Assembly: GCA_013824645.1 (NCBI GenBank)
Contig: PNOF01000003.1
Location: 37,554 to 101,553 of the forward strand
Direction of reading: 5' to 3'
Origin: Syntrophus sp. (in: bacteria)
Lineage (GTDB): Bacteria > Desulfobacterota > Syntrophorhabdia > Syntrophorhabdales > Syntrophorhabdaceae
DNA: 64,000 nt
Shown piece after piece: positions 51,462 to 60,793 of this stretch (position 1 is the stretch's first letter; each line of letters starts with the position of its first letter). The notes beneath the pieces were generated by a model. The model saw only the letters and a list, made by a program, of their open reading frames with translations, made no database searches and was not told the DNA's origin. The position numbers and the translations under genes are program-made.

Positions 51462-52163
51462 TTAAACTGTATCCCTTTTTTCTACCATCTTCATGAGAAG
51501 TATGCCTGCTTCGTAGAGGATATACATAGGCACACCAAGGAGCATCATATTGTAGATGTCGGGTGTCGGGGTAATAAGAGCGGCAGCGATGGCAATAAAA
51601 AGGATAGCATACCTCCGTGTTTTCGAGAGGGTTCGAGATTTTACGATCCCTGTTTTGGCGAGGGCCAGCATTATTATGGGGATTTCAAAGGTAACGGCAA
51701 AGGCAAAAATCATGGCGATGCAGAACGAAACAAACCGCTCGACTGATATCATTGCCTTTATGGCTCCACCTTCATAGCCGATAAGAAATTTGATCCCCGA
51801 TGGCAGAACAAACGAATAGCAGAATAGGCTTCCTCCATAGAAAAGCACAATTGCAGAGATGATAAAGAGACAGCCGTAGAGAGGTTTGATATTGAGGATG
51901 CCTTTTAATTCACGCCAGGCTAAATAGATGATGAGCGGCAGCGCGAAAAATATACCTCCATAAAAAGCAAGCTCAACAGTCGTGAGAAAGACCTCCGGCA
52001 GGCTCAGATAGTAGACCTTCAAATCGGTTGTTTTCAGGAGAAATTTTATGATGTTTTTTGCAAAAATGAAACTGACAATGCCCGATATAACGACTGCAAC
52101 CAGGGATTTGAGAAGAACACTCCTGAGCCCTGTCAAGAAGGCAATGATGTTTTCTCTTTCCAT
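51462..52163 (-). CDS. tatC: Sec-independent protein translocase TatC
   Basis: 233 residues, six hydrophobic segments as expected. Key family residues: YLSLPEVFLTTVELAFYGGIFFALPLI (Glu), the FCYSFVLPSGIKFL region, VTFEIPIIMLALAKTGIV and the C-terminal ITPTPDIYNMMLLGVPMYILYE (the longer pieces read in halves). TatC recognises twin-arginine signal peptides. The N-terminus starts directly at the first helix. It overlaps the upstream DUF502 gene by 31 bases; no tatA or tatB is in the window. Confidence 0.9.
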   Translation of the reverse strand: MERENIIAFLTGLRSVLLKSLVAVVISGIVSFIFAKNIIKFLLKTTDLKVYYLSLPEVFLTTVELAFYGGIFFALPLIIYLAWRELKGILNIKPLYGCLFIISAIVLFYGGSLFCYSFVLPSGIKFLIGYEGGAIKAMISVERFVSFCIAMIFAFAVTFEIPIIMLALAKTGIVKSRTLSKTRRYAILFIAIAAALITPTPDIYNMMLLGVPMYILYEAGILLMKMVEKRDTV

Positions 52164-52759
52164 GAGAATTCAATCCGGGATGTACCGAGAGAAATAATGT
52201 ATTTCAGGGCATCATCAATGGAGATATCAAGAAATTTCAGCTCCTCTTCCCTGACCATAATCAGGAAACCGGCAGTCGGGATTGGTGTCGGGGGGATAAA
52301 AACCGAACAGAACCGCTTTTCCTCTATTTCAATCCTTTTTGTCACGAAACCGATGGCATATCTTCCCGGAAAGGGGAACTCAACGAGAACAGTCTCTTTA
52401 AAGGATTTTATCTTTTCAGACGAGAAAGCATCCGTCATATCCTTTACAGACCCGTAAATGCTTTTGACGAAAGGTATTCTCTTGAGCAGTTTCTCGCCGC
52501 ACGCAATGGCCATCTTTCCGAAGTAATTGGAAGCGAGTATTCCCGTCACATAGGTGATGATCACAAAAAGAATGAAGCCTATGCCGGGAATATATATATC
52601 CCGACCGGCAATGCGAGCGAGGCTATTTTTAATGAGAGGGGCGACGAGAGGTTCGAAGAAAGAAATAATGGCATAGACGATATACGCAGTGACAATAAGG
52701 GGAATGAGTATGAAAAGACCGGTGAAAAATTTGCTTTTTACATGTTTTGCGACGCCCAT
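52133..52759 (-). CDS. DUF502 membrane protein
   Basis: 208 residues. Two N-terminal membrane helices (FFTGLFILIPLIVTAYIVYAI and IPGIGFILFVIITYVTGIL) are followed by RIPFVKSIYGSVKDMTDAFS, VEFPFPGRYAIGFVTKR and FIPPTPIPTAGFLIMV, the conserved DUF502 segments. The function is unknown; it may be a membrane-bound partner of envelope or transport systems. It heads the minus-strand run with tatC, and its end overlaps tatC. Confidence 0.85.
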   Translation of the reverse strand: MGVAKHVKSKFFTGLFILIPLIVTAYIVYAIISFFEPLVAPLIKNSLARIAGRDIYIPGIGFILFVIITYVTGILASNYFGKMAIACGEKLLKRIPFVKSIYGSVKDMTDAFSSEKIKSFKETVLVEFPFPGRYAIGFVTKRIEIEEKRFCSVFIPPTPIPTAGFLIMVREEELKFLDISIDDALKYIISLGTSRIEFSWKEKTSLPS

Positions 52760-52825
52760 TTTACGTAATAGTATAATCGAAGCGGGTGAATGTCAAATCA
52801 ATTGATGACGCGCGGTTTTTGCAGT

Positions 52826-53263
52826 TTATAATTCTGCCACGGCCTTGCCGTATTGTTGGCATGCGCGGAGGCCTTCTGTTGTATCGATCAGGTCTTCCTT
52901 CAACATAAAGGCCCCAAGGTTGACCATCTTCATTTTGTAGACGAACTCCATGGTATTGAATATGATGCCTGCCGAATCACCACTGTGGGTGTAAGAACCG
53001 AAAGCTCCGCCTTCCTTGCCCTTTAGACCCGCATTTTGGGCAAGAAAAAGAAAAGTCTTCATATTGTTTGTGATATCCCTGTGGTACGTGGGACACCCAA
53101 ATATATAGGCATCATAGCCAACCAGGTCTTTGTCGTTTTTCATTTCATCGATACTCTTCACTTCTGCTTCGTGGCCGCTGATACGGACCCCCTCTGCTAT
53201 ATATTCGGCCATTGCTTTTGTGTTTCCTGTCCGGCTGTAATAAGCGATGAGTACTTTTTTCAT
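52826..53263 (-). CDS. Flavodoxin-family protein
   Basis: 145 residues. FMN-binding segments: YYSRTGNTKAMAEYIAEG (phosphate loop), FGCPTYHRDI and the isoalloxazine loop GSYTHSGDSAG. It is a short-chain flavodoxin, a one- or two-electron carrier that could replace ferredoxin for some partners. It is a single gene between DUF502 and the divergent cyclic-nucleotide-binding protein. Confidence 0.9.
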   Translation of the reverse strand: MKKVLIAYYSRTGNTKAMAEYIAEGVRISGHEAEVKSIDEMKNDKDLVGYDAYIFGCPTYHRDITNNMKTFLFLAQNAGLKGKEGGAFGSYTHSGDSAGIIFNTMEFVYKMKMVNLGAFMLKEDLIDTTEGLRACQQYGKAVAEL

Positions 53264-53530
53264 ATTTTATTTACCTCATTTTTCATTTTATCAAATACAC
53301 CGCAATATAAAGTCAAAGATAGTGTAATAGTACATCATTAAAGCATTTTACAGCCGGTTTACAATATGCGCAAGGGTTTTCATGGGGGCTCAAATCATAA
53401 ATCATGTCAAGGAAATTGGGTTACTCCCTTAGTATCGACACCGTGGCCATTGAGGTGACGTCATAATCCTCGGTGCCTTTATTGGAAGATCTCTTGTCTA
53501 AGAGGTCTTTTCTACGGTATAATTACCATC
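53264..53530. other. Intergenic region with promoter
   Basis: 267 bp without a gene. A promoter is at the right end: TTGTCT at 53494-53499 and TATAAT at 53518-53523, spacer 18 bases. Transcription would begin at about the start codon of the next gene, so a leaderless mRNA or a later start is possible. Confidence 0.45.
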
Positions 53531-54037
53531 ATGACCCAGGCCCCCATGAAGACATATGTACCGCTCAAAGATATCGAATCCGTACTTCCCATCCTTTCAA
53601 AGATCGCAATATGGGGCGGCGTGTCAGATGAGCAGCGCAAGGCAATCTTTAAACGGTTGGAAACAGGCGTATTCAAAGAGGGCGAGTATGTCTTCCGGAG
53701 AGGCGATGAGCCAACGTATATCTATATCGTCAAAAAAGGGAGGATCGAACTTCGCATCAGCACCCCGGAAGTCGATGTTGAAAAGATGACGCTATCCGTG
53801 GGAGAGTGTTTTGGTGTGGCTTCTTTAATGGCAATGCAGAAACACACGAATAACGCTGTTGCTGTTGAAGATAGCGAGGTCATGGTCCTATCAAGGCAGT
53901 CGCTCCTTGAGCTTCAGGTTGAAGACATTAGATTGTTCGCTCTTCTGATGATGAATACCGCACGAGAGCTTGCACGGAGACTCAAACTGACTGATGACAT
54001 CCTTCTTTGTTATATGGAAACGCACAAAAATGAATGA
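53531..54037 (+). CDS. Cyclic-nucleotide-binding-domain protein without DNA-binding domain
   Basis: 168 residues, a single cNMP-binding domain of the CRP type at about 25-145: FKRLETGVFKEGEYVFRRGDEPTYIYIVKKGRIEL, then LSVGECFGVASLMAMQKHTNNAV. The phosphate-binding cassette (GECFGVASLMAMQKHTNNA) lacks the canonical RxA, so nucleotide binding is uncertain. There is no helix-turn-helix, so it is a sensing or scaffold module. The start could be 53531 or 53546. Its stop overlaps the next gene. Confidence 0.75.
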   Translation: MTQAPMKTYVPLKDIESVLPILSKIAIWGGVSDEQRKAIFKRLETGVFKEGEYVFRRGDEPTYIYIVKKGRIELRISTPEVDVEKMTLSVGECFGVASLMAMQKHTNNAVAVEDSEVMVLSRQSLLELQVEDIRLFALLMMNTARELARRLKLTDDILLCYMETHKNE

Positions 54038-55247
54038 ATACTACCCTGAAAGGAGGGCGGCCTGTAGTATCCTCAATATGAAAGGACACGTTTATTTCCG
54101 CTCCATAATCGGCTCTATTGTTTTCGTACTGTTGTTGGTCCTCACGTATCAACCTGTTGCGGCTATTTCCCCCGCAGACGCTTACAGTCCTGCCACAATC
54201 AATGATGCTGCGATGAAATTAGTGCGATTTTGCACAGAACCAAAAGTTGGTCTTGACGAACAGGCTGTGGCTACCCTCGTGGATTATGTCCTGAGTTCAA
54301 AGCAAAACAGGGAATACGGCCTCCCGAAATCCCTTGGAAGTACCGGGGCTTATTATGAATTTGACGCCAGGACCACCTTCCCTCGATTCATGGAGTACTC
54401 GTACAGCGCTCTCATCCCGCCTACAATTACGAGACCGTCTTCGCTGCGCTACTCTGTTTGGACTGGTCCCAAGGGTGAAACACAAAAATTCCCCGATGGC
54501 TGGAAACAGGTTCCTCCTGCCGGTGCTCCCGTCATCATCCACGGTATACAGCGAGAATCCGATACCCCCGACCTCAATACCGGCGTCTATCATGAATATG
54601 ATCTGAAAAGAACACTCATTCTGCTCAATCATAAAGGACAACAGGTACTGGTTTCCATATCAAAACAGATCGGACAATCAAATGTCGGGAAAAAAGGGGC
54701 TATTCTCGGTAATGACAGCGACTGGAACTACTATTACTCGGGAGAACCAGGAACTACCAGGGCCGGCCTTGGATGGGTCAAGTCTTACATCTACGAGTTT
54801 TTCTCCATTGGCATCTATGCGGAGCCAAGCGCTACATCAGCCACTATCAGATCAGGTGTTTTTCAATGGCTTCGCGCCGGCTGGTCAGGAATAAATTTTG
54901 TCAAATCAAGTCATATTCTTAACGGAATGAAGCGCTTTGCCCGCGATTGCAAAATGATTCTGGAATCTCCCCGGCTACCCGCACCCCAACAGATAAGCTC
55001 TGTTTACCATTGGCTTTTAAACATACCGTCAGAAGACTTGTTGAAGAAATACGCAGCCTTGCAGCAGGCGCAACGGTCTTTGGCCATCCAGACCGGAAAA
55101 ATCAGCAAATCTGAAGGAGAAGAAAAGATATCCGTTGTCAACATACCAAAAGAGCAGATGGTTGAAGAACTTATGCAGGAGTATATCAAAATGACACTTG
55201 GGAAACCGGCCCTGCTCGGAAAACAATCTTTTCAGGCACCCATGTGA
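54030..55247 (+). CDS. Uncharacterised secreted protein
   Basis: 405 residues from ATG 54030, which overlaps the previous stop; ATG 54078 would give a tighter signal peptide. A hydrophobic segment (SIIGSIVFVLLLVLTYQPVAA) at about 22-43 is a signal or anchor. The mature protein has FPRFMEYSYSALIPPTITRPS, VIIHGIQRESDTPDL, HKGQQVLVSISKQIGQSNVG and RFARDCKMILESPRLP. These suggest an envelope beta-structured domain and a C-terminal helix bundle. I do not recognise the family. It is coupled to the cNMP-domain gene, so the two may work together. Confidence 0.6.
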   Translation: MNEYYPERRAACSILNMKGHVYFRSIIGSIVFVLLLVLTYQPVAAISPADAYSPATINDAAMKLVRFCTEPKVGLDEQAVATLVDYVLSSKQNREYGLPKSLGSTGAYYEFDARTTFPRFMEYSYSALIPPTITRPSSLRYSVWTGPKGETQKFPDGWKQVPPAGAPVIIHGIQRESDTPDLNTGVYHEYDLKRTLILLNHKGQQVLVSISKQIGQSNVGKKGAILGNDSDWNYYYSGEPGTTRAGLGWVKSYIYEFFSIGIYAEPSATSATIRSGVFQWLRAGWSGINFVKSSHILNGMKRFARDCKMILESPRLPAPQQISSVYHWLLNIPSEDLLKKYAALQQAQRSLAIQTGKISKSEGEEKISVVNIPKEQMVEELMQEYIKMTLGKPALLGKQSFQAPM

Positions 55248-55324
55248 TGCCCATCCTTCCTGCCAGCTTACATGTGTGTTCTATCCTGATAGCGTAGCAA
55301 TAACAGCGCAGAAGGGACAAAAAT

Positions 55325-57304
55325 TTAGCTGTTCTTATCTGTTTTGTCTGTGACTAAAGCATTTACAAATGTTTTTAATGTGTCAGGACTGTTGATTGGT
55401 TCGTAACAGGTGTCCTTTATGCAGGGGACCACCGAGCCTTTATCGTCGCCATAGACAATACACGAATAGGGGTGCCAGATCGAAAGAACCGATTTTGCGA
55501 GTGCCGTGTCACTGGGGACGTGGATACCAAGTTTGAGCATACGATAAAAGGCGTCGAGGCCACAGAAAAAGTATGCGCCGTGTATCTCCATGAGCTGCGC
55601 GTCAGTAGAAAAGGTGTTGAGTAATTTTTCCGCGTATTGACGATACTCATCTTTATCGAGTATATAGGCAAGCTTCAAAAGAACGATAACAGCAAGGGCA
55701 TTAGCCGATGGCCGGGGAACATCTTCTATGCCTTTGAGCCTCATGCCGATGACCTCTTCTTCTGTGTCAAAAAAGCCGCCTTCCTCGCTATCCCAGAATT
55801 TCTCAATACAGGTCTTGATAAATTCTTCCGCAATGGTGAGATATTTCTTATTGGCGCTTACTTCGTAGGCAGAGATGAGGGCATCGATAAGGTACATATA
55901 ATCGTCGAGAAGCGCTTTTACTCCCCGTGAATGAAGGAGTCTGCCGTCTTCAATATTTACCTGAAGTATCCTCTCAAGGCTGCTCACGGCAAAATCTTTT
56001 ATTGCGGTGTTGCCCAATGCCCTGAATGCTTTCAGATACGCCGATATCATCATCCCGTTGAGGGATGTATAGAGCGCGTCATCAACAAAGGGTTTCGGAC
56101 GCTTATCGCGTTCTGTTAACAGCTTGAGCCTTCCGCTTTCAAGGAGTGTTTTTACCTTTTCCGGGCTCATCGGGATCTGTTCGGCAATATCATTGACACC
56201 CATGCAGATGGAAAGGACAAATTTTTTCTCATCGTGATGGACCGCATTCCGTTTGTTCAGAAAATAGAGGGCAAAGACAGCATATTCATCGGTTGCGAGA
56301 ATACGCCGCAGTTCCTCATCGGTCCAGGTAAAGTAACCTCCTTCATCATCGGGAGTCACATCTGCATCCATACTGGTATAGAAACCGCCGTCAGGATGGG
56401 AGAGCTCTTTTCGGATAAAAAAGATAATATTTTCCACAATCTTCTTAAAGAATTCATCACCGAAAAGACTGTAAGCGTCGGCGTAATTTCGGAGCAGCCA
56501 GGCGTTATCCTCGGTCATCTTTTCAAAGTGAGGTATTATCCAGGCCTCATCAGTGGAATAACGGTGGAAACCGCCGCCAAGCTGGTCATGGAAACCGCCG
56601 CTTGCCATAGCGGTCAGCGTATTTTTCAGGGCATATTCGACAGTTTGGTCTCTGTGAAAGAAATATTGGCTGAGGAGAAATTCTATTGCTCCCGACATGG
56701 GGAATTTCGGGGACGTCCCGAATCCCCCGTAGCGTTTGTCAAAACCTTTCATAATGCTCTTTGTTGCCTCGTCTACCAGGACTTCGCTTACTTTTCCTTT
56801 CTTCGGCGAGATTTCTTTGAGTAAATCGTGGAGTTTCCGGCTGTGCTCATAGACCTCAGCTTTCTTCGTCCTGTAAAATTCGCTCATGGCATGAAGAAGG
56901 GCCTTAAATCCGGGCCTGCCATAGCTTTCCTCAACGGGAAAGTATGTGCCCCCGTAGAAGGGCTTTTTTTCCGGTGTCAAAAACATACTGAGGGGCCATC
57001 CGCCGCTCAAACCCATGGCTGCTATTGCCTGCTGATACCGTTTGTCGATGTCGGGGTGTTCATCCCTGTCAAGTTTGACAGCAATAAAGCGCTCATTGAG
57101 GAGTGCGGCAACATCATCGTCTTCAAATGATTCCTTTGCCATGACATGACACCAGTGGCACCAGACAGCGCCGGAACTCAAAAAAACAGGTTTATCTTCC
57201 TGCCTGGCTTTTTCAAACGCCTCTTCCGACCAGGGATACCAGTTTACTTTCTGTGATGCGGCATGCCGTAAATAGGCAGATTTTTCCTGTTCAAGTCTGT
57301 TCAT
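55325..57304 (-). CDS. YyaL-like protein (DUF255 thioredoxin domain plus glycosidase-like domain)
   Basis: 659 residues. The N-terminal DUF255/thioredoxin domain has KPVFLSSGAVWCHWCHVMAKESFED with the CHWC motif, then VKLDRDEHPDID, GGWPLSMFLTPEKKPFYGGTYFP. The rest is an alpha/alpha toroid like six-hairpin glycosidases (DQLGGGFHRYSTDEAWIIPHFEKMTEDNAWLL). This is the SPATA20/YyaL family, whose substrate is unknown. AGGAAAG precedes the ATG. Confidence 0.85.
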   Translation of the reverse strand: MNRLEQEKSAYLRHAASQKVNWYPWSEEAFEKARQEDKPVFLSSGAVWCHWCHVMAKESFEDDDVAALLNERFIAVKLDRDEHPDIDKRYQQAIAAMGLSGGWPLSMFLTPEKKPFYGGTYFPVEESYGRPGFKALLHAMSEFYRTKKAEVYEHSRKLHDLLKEISPKKGKVSEVLVDEATKSIMKGFDKRYGGFGTSPKFPMSGAIEFLLSQYFFHRDQTVEYALKNTLTAMASGGFHDQLGGGFHRYSTDEAWIIPHFEKMTEDNAWLLRNYADAYSLFGDEFFKKIVENIIFFIRKELSHPDGGFYTSMDADVTPDDEGGYFTWTDEELRRILATDEYAVFALYFLNKRNAVHHDEKKFVLSICMGVNDIAEQIPMSPEKVKTLLESGRLKLLTERDKRPKPFVDDALYTSLNGMMISAYLKAFRALGNTAIKDFAVSSLERILQVNIEDGRLLHSRGVKALLDDYMYLIDALISAYEVSANKKYLTIAEEFIKTCIEKFWDSEEGGFFDTEEEVIGMRLKGIEDVPRPSANALAVIVLLKLAYILDKDEYRQYAEKLLNTFSTDAQLMEIHGAYFFCGLDAFYRMLKLGIHVPSDTALAKSVLSIWHPYSCIVYGDDKGSVVPCIKDTCYEPINSPDTLKTFVNALVTDKTDKNS

Positions 57305-57358
57305 CTTTCCTCACGTTCTATCCCTGCGGGTCTTCCACAGAGAGATATTTATTATTTA

Positions 57359-57399
57359 ATTCCATTTCTCAATCAAAGTGCTACCTTTGTTGGCAGCGT
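57359..57399. repeat. Dispersed repeat, copy C (left half)
   Basis: ATTCCATTTCT followed by a segment ending CTTTGTTGGCAGCGT, matching 36 or so of 41 positions of 2060-2100. The right half is absent. It lies in a 208-bp gap between YyaL and the heme gene ahbD. Confidence 0.65.
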
Positions 57400-57512
57400 T
57401 ATATAGTATATGCTCCGTCGTCTTCGGGTACAGAAAAATCCCCGCTGTAAAAATACTCTTCATAGATAAGAAAGATAATAATACAGATCAGGCATATGTC
57501 AATCTGCCTGCA

Positions 57513-58523
57513 TCATTGTGTTTTGTATGAGCAGAGCGGTTCTTCCTCAAGAATATCTCCGGTCAGTTCGTAGGCCCGTGCCCGGCAGCCGCCGCAGATA
57601 CTGAGGAATTTGCAGCCGCCACATTTGCCCTTATAAGATCCAAGGTCGCGGAGGTTCCTGAAAACCGGTGATTCTTCCCAGACCTTCTGTACACCGGATA
57701 CCCTTACATCTCCTGCCGGGACTTCCAGATAACCGCATGGCTGGACAATACCCTTATGGGAGATAAACATGAAGCTTTTTCCTGCGAGACAGCCTGCGCT
57801 TTTCGGCGTATCGCCTTTTTCTTTCACGATCCGGTAGTAATGTGGCGCGCAGGTGACCTTCATCTCGATTTCATTTTTCTTCTCCATGGTGTAGAGCCAT
57901 TCAAGGACATTTTCGTACATTTTCGCGCTCAACTCTTCGCCTTTTAACCCCTCACCCCTTCCCACAGGCACAAGCAGAAAGATATGCCAGGCGACAGCGC
58001 CAATTGATTTGGAAAGTTCATACACAGATTCAAGATCATCAGCATTTAAGCGCGTCACCGTTGTATTGATCTGAAAAGGAAGTCCGGTTTCGGAAAGGAT
58101 TTTCGCTCCATTCATGACAGCATCAAATGATCCCTCGACGCCCCGGAAGGCATCATGAGTAACGCTGTCTTTTCCGTCAATACTCATGCTTACCCGCTTT
58201 ATTCCGCCTTCTTTCAACTTGAGGGCGCGCGCGTGATCAAGAAGGGTCCCGTTTACGGCAATGACAAGTCTCAAGCCCTTTGCGTTCCCGTACTCGATAA
58301 TGTCGAAGATGTCTTCCCGCAAAAGGGGCTCGCCTCCGGTGAGGATGACTGTCGGGGAAGAAAAGGCAAGAATTTCGTCTATAATACCTTTGCATTCATC
58401 AGTCGTGAGTTCATCTTCGTGGGGGCCGGACGCGGCAGATGCCCTGCAGTGGATACAACTGAGGTTACAATTTCGCGTCAGTTCCCATGCGACCATCCTC
58501 AGAGGGAATTCTCTTTCGCCCAT
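57513..58523 (-). CDS. ahbD: AhbD-like radical SAM heme b synthase
   Basis: 336 residues. Radical SAM cluster CNLSCIHCRA, GGEPLLREDIFD, and the C-terminal SPASM-type cluster set (PCGYLEVPAG, KGKCGGCKFLSICGGCRARAYE). AhbD removes two carboxyl groups from iron-coproporphyrin III to give heme b, the last step of the siroheme-dependent pathway. The assignment is from motif and neighbourhood: hemB overlaps its start by 25 bases, and the AhbC partner is at 60794. The alternative is a related NirJ protein. Confidence 0.8.
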   Translation of the reverse strand: MGEREFPLRMVAWELTRNCNLSCIHCRASAASGPHEDELTTDECKGIIDEILAFSSPTVILTGGEPLLREDIFDIIEYGNAKGLRLVIAVNGTLLDHARALKLKEGGIKRVSMSIDGKDSVTHDAFRGVEGSFDAVMNGAKILSETGLPFQINTTVTRLNADDLESVYELSKSIGAVAWHIFLLVPVGRGEGLKGEELSAKMYENVLEWLYTMEKKNEIEMKVTCAPHYYRIVKEKGDTPKSAGCLAGKSFMFISHKGIVQPCGYLEVPAGDVRVSGVQKVWEESPVFRNLRDLGSYKGKCGGCKFLSICGGCRARAYELTGDILEEEPLCSYKTQ

Positions 58524-59485
58524 TTCCCTATATCCTTCGCAAAGTAAGTAATAATGATGTCTGCGCCTGCCCTTCTTATACTCATCGTCGATTCCAGAAC
58601 AGTCCGTTTAAAATCAAGGTGTCCCTTCGCAGCAGCAGCATGTATCATGGCATATTCACCGCTTACCGAATAAGCGGCAAGGGGGATATTGAATGTTTGC
58701 CTGGCGCGGGCAAGCACATCAAGGTAAAAAAGGGCCGGTTTTACCATGATGATATCAGCCCCTTCCTCAATGTCGAGGGCGATCTCACGAAGTGCCTCCC
58801 GTTCATTGGGCGGGTCCATCTGGTAGGCCTTTCTGTCACCCACCTGCGGCGCTGATTCTGCGGCATCCCTGAAAGGGCTATAAAGACAGGAGGCATATTT
58901 GGCAGCATAGCTCATAATGGGGACATTATAATCACCGTGGAGGTCGAGCATTTCCCGTATCGCTTTTACCCTGCCATCCATCATATCGGAAGGGGCAACC
59001 ATATCGGCGCCGGCCATGACATGTGTCAGCGCGCTCTTTGCGAGGAGATTCAATGTTTCATCATTGTCTACGGTGTCCCCCTTCAAGACGCCGCAGTGGC
59101 CGTGGCTCGTGTATTCGCACAAACATACATCGGTAATAAGGAGGATCTTGTCGCCGAAGCGTTTTTTGATAGCGCGGACCGCCTTCTGGATAATACCGTT
59201 TTTATCGTATGCACCGCTTCCCATTTCATCCTTTTTGGCGGGTATGCCGAAGAGGAGGATAGCCGGGATGGAAAGTTTGATTGCTTCATCGATTTCTTTT
59301 AATACCCCATCGACAGAGAACTGATGGATGCCGGGCATTGAAGGAATGGCCACTTTCTTTTCCGACATCTCTTTCACAAAGACAGGATAGACAAGGTGAT
59401 TGACGGAAAGGTCCGTCTCCCGTATCATACCCCGCAGCTTCTCATTTTTTCGGAGCCTCCTCGGCCTGTATACCGGAAATTTCAT
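58499..59485 (-). CDS. hemB: Porphobilinogen synthase
   Basis: 328 residues. Zinc-cysteine motif ITDVCLCEYTSHGHCGVL, and the Schiff-base lysines in SYAAKYASC and IIMVKPALFY. It condenses two 5-aminolevulinate molecules into porphobilinogen. The ATG at 59485 follows AAAGGGGGTATT. It overlaps ahbD by 25 bases, so the two are coupled, and an ATPase gene lies upstream. Confidence 0.95.
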   Translation of the reverse strand: MKFPVYRPRRLRKNEKLRGMIRETDLSVNHLVYPVFVKEMSEKKVAIPSMPGIHQFSVDGVLKEIDEAIKLSIPAILLFGIPAKKDEMGSGAYDKNGIIQKAVRAIKKRFGDKILLITDVCLCEYTSHGHCGVLKGDTVDNDETLNLLAKSALTHVMAGADMVAPSDMMDGRVKAIREMLDLHGDYNVPIMSYAAKYASCLYSPFRDAAESAPQVGDRKAYQMDPPNEREALREIALDIEEGADIIMVKPALFYLDVLARARQTFNIPLAAYSVSGEYAMIHAAAAKGHLDFKRTVLESTMSIRRAGADIIITYFAKDIGKWAKENSL

Positions 59486-59531
59486 AATACCCCCTTTCCC
59501 TTTAGGATCCATTGTACACTATTATCAATAC

Positions 59532-60680
59532 TCAGCCAAATTGATCCGATAGTTTCGCAATCTCCTTGAGTGGCCAGACAGTAACCTTGTCGTGAACAGG
59601 ATAGATTTCTTTGCCCGGATAAATGATCCAGAGATGGTCAAGTCCAAGGTCGACAAGGGCAGTGCGCATCGATTTTGTAAAAAGCGGAGCCTCGCTGAAT
59701 TTGACCTCAACGCCATATCGGCGGCCCCGTGCCATGAACAATAAATCAATTTCGGCCCGGTTATGCGTGGCCCAGAAGAACGCTTCGGGAGGTCTCGCAA
59801 AGCTCAGGAACTGCTCTAATACAAATCCCTCCCATGATGCTCCGGCCTTAGGGTGTGCCAGTAAACTCTGGAAATCCGGTAGTCCAAAGAGTGTATGGAG
59901 CAACCCTGAATCACGAATGTATATTTTTGGCGCCTTAACCTGTCGTTTTCCGATATTCTCATGCCATGGCTGGAGCTGCCGCACGACAAATGTGCCCGTG
60001 AGTATGTCGAGGTATGAGCGCACGGTCTTGTCTGATAGCCCCATAGATCGACCTAATTCCGAGGCGTTCCATATCTGACCGTGATAATGGGCTAACATTG
60101 TCCAGAAACGCCTCATTGAAGCAGCGGGGATTGTAAGCCCAAGCTGGGGTATATCACGCTCTAAAAATGTTCGTATGAAACCTTCCCGCCATGCATGGCT
60201 ATCCTCATCGGAATCGGCGATGAAGGAGCGCGGAAAACCACCTCTGAGCCAGAGAGTTTGCCACGATTCTCCCCCTGTTTCCTGAAGATCAAAACCGGAA
60301 AGTTCTACGAATTCAATCCTGCCTGCCAATGTTTCCGAAACATGCTTTATGATCGCAGGTGACGCGCTTCCGAGAACGAGAAACCTGGCCTTATTCTCGG
60401 GCCGATCGACAAGGACCCTGAGGACGCTGAATAGCGCGGGCATAGTCTGAATCTCATCAAGAATTACTATACCCGAAAAGGCTCCGAGGACAAGTTCCGG
60501 ATTTTCCAGCCGCCGCCGGTCCGGTAATGATTCGAGATCGAAATATAAAGCCTGTCTGTCCTGACCAAAAAGACGTGCCAAAGTTGTCTTCCCGCATTGT
60601 CGTGGTCCGAGGAGCGCGGTTACCGGTGACCGGCGTGTCGCCGTCAATAGCATCTTAAGATAGAGGTCACGTACAATCAT
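59532..60680 (-). CDS. DUF4143-type AAA ATPase
   Basis: 382 residues. Walker A GPRQCGKTTLARLF, Walker B GIVILDEIQTMP, the winged helix and the C-terminal DUF4143 nuclease-like domain with AEIDLLFMARGRRYGVEVKFSEAP (read in two parts: AEIDLLFMARGR, GVEVKF). These are common mobile-accessory ATPases linked to defence or toxin-like cargo; the role is unknown. It is out of place between ahbC and hemB, with higher G+C than its neighbours by eye. The start at 60680 is AT-poor and lacks a ribosome site. Confidence 0.85.
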   Translation of the reverse strand: MIVRDLYLKMLLTATRRSPVTALLGPRQCGKTTLARLFGQDRQALYFDLESLPDRRRLENPELVLGAFSGIVILDEIQTMPALFSVLRVLVDRPENKARFLVLGSASPAIIKHVSETLAGRIEFVELSGFDLQETGGESWQTLWLRGGFPRSFIADSDEDSHAWREGFIRTFLERDIPQLGLTIPAASMRRFWTMLAHYHGQIWNASELGRSMGLSDKTVRSYLDILTGTFVVRQLQPWHENIGKRQVKAPKIYIRDSGLLHTLFGLPDFQSLLAHPKAGASWEGFVLEQFLSFARPPEAFFWATHNRAEIDLLFMARGRRYGVEVKFSEAPLFTKSMRTALVDLGLDHLWIIYPGKEIYPVHDKVTVWPLKEIAKLSDQFG

Positions 60681-60793
60681 ATAAAGATATTAACATGAAA
60701 TATCGGAATGTCAATACGAATTATCATGGTACATTAGTAAGGTTTTACCTTCAATTTTCAGGAAAAAAATCCCAATTGCCCATAGCCAATTTT

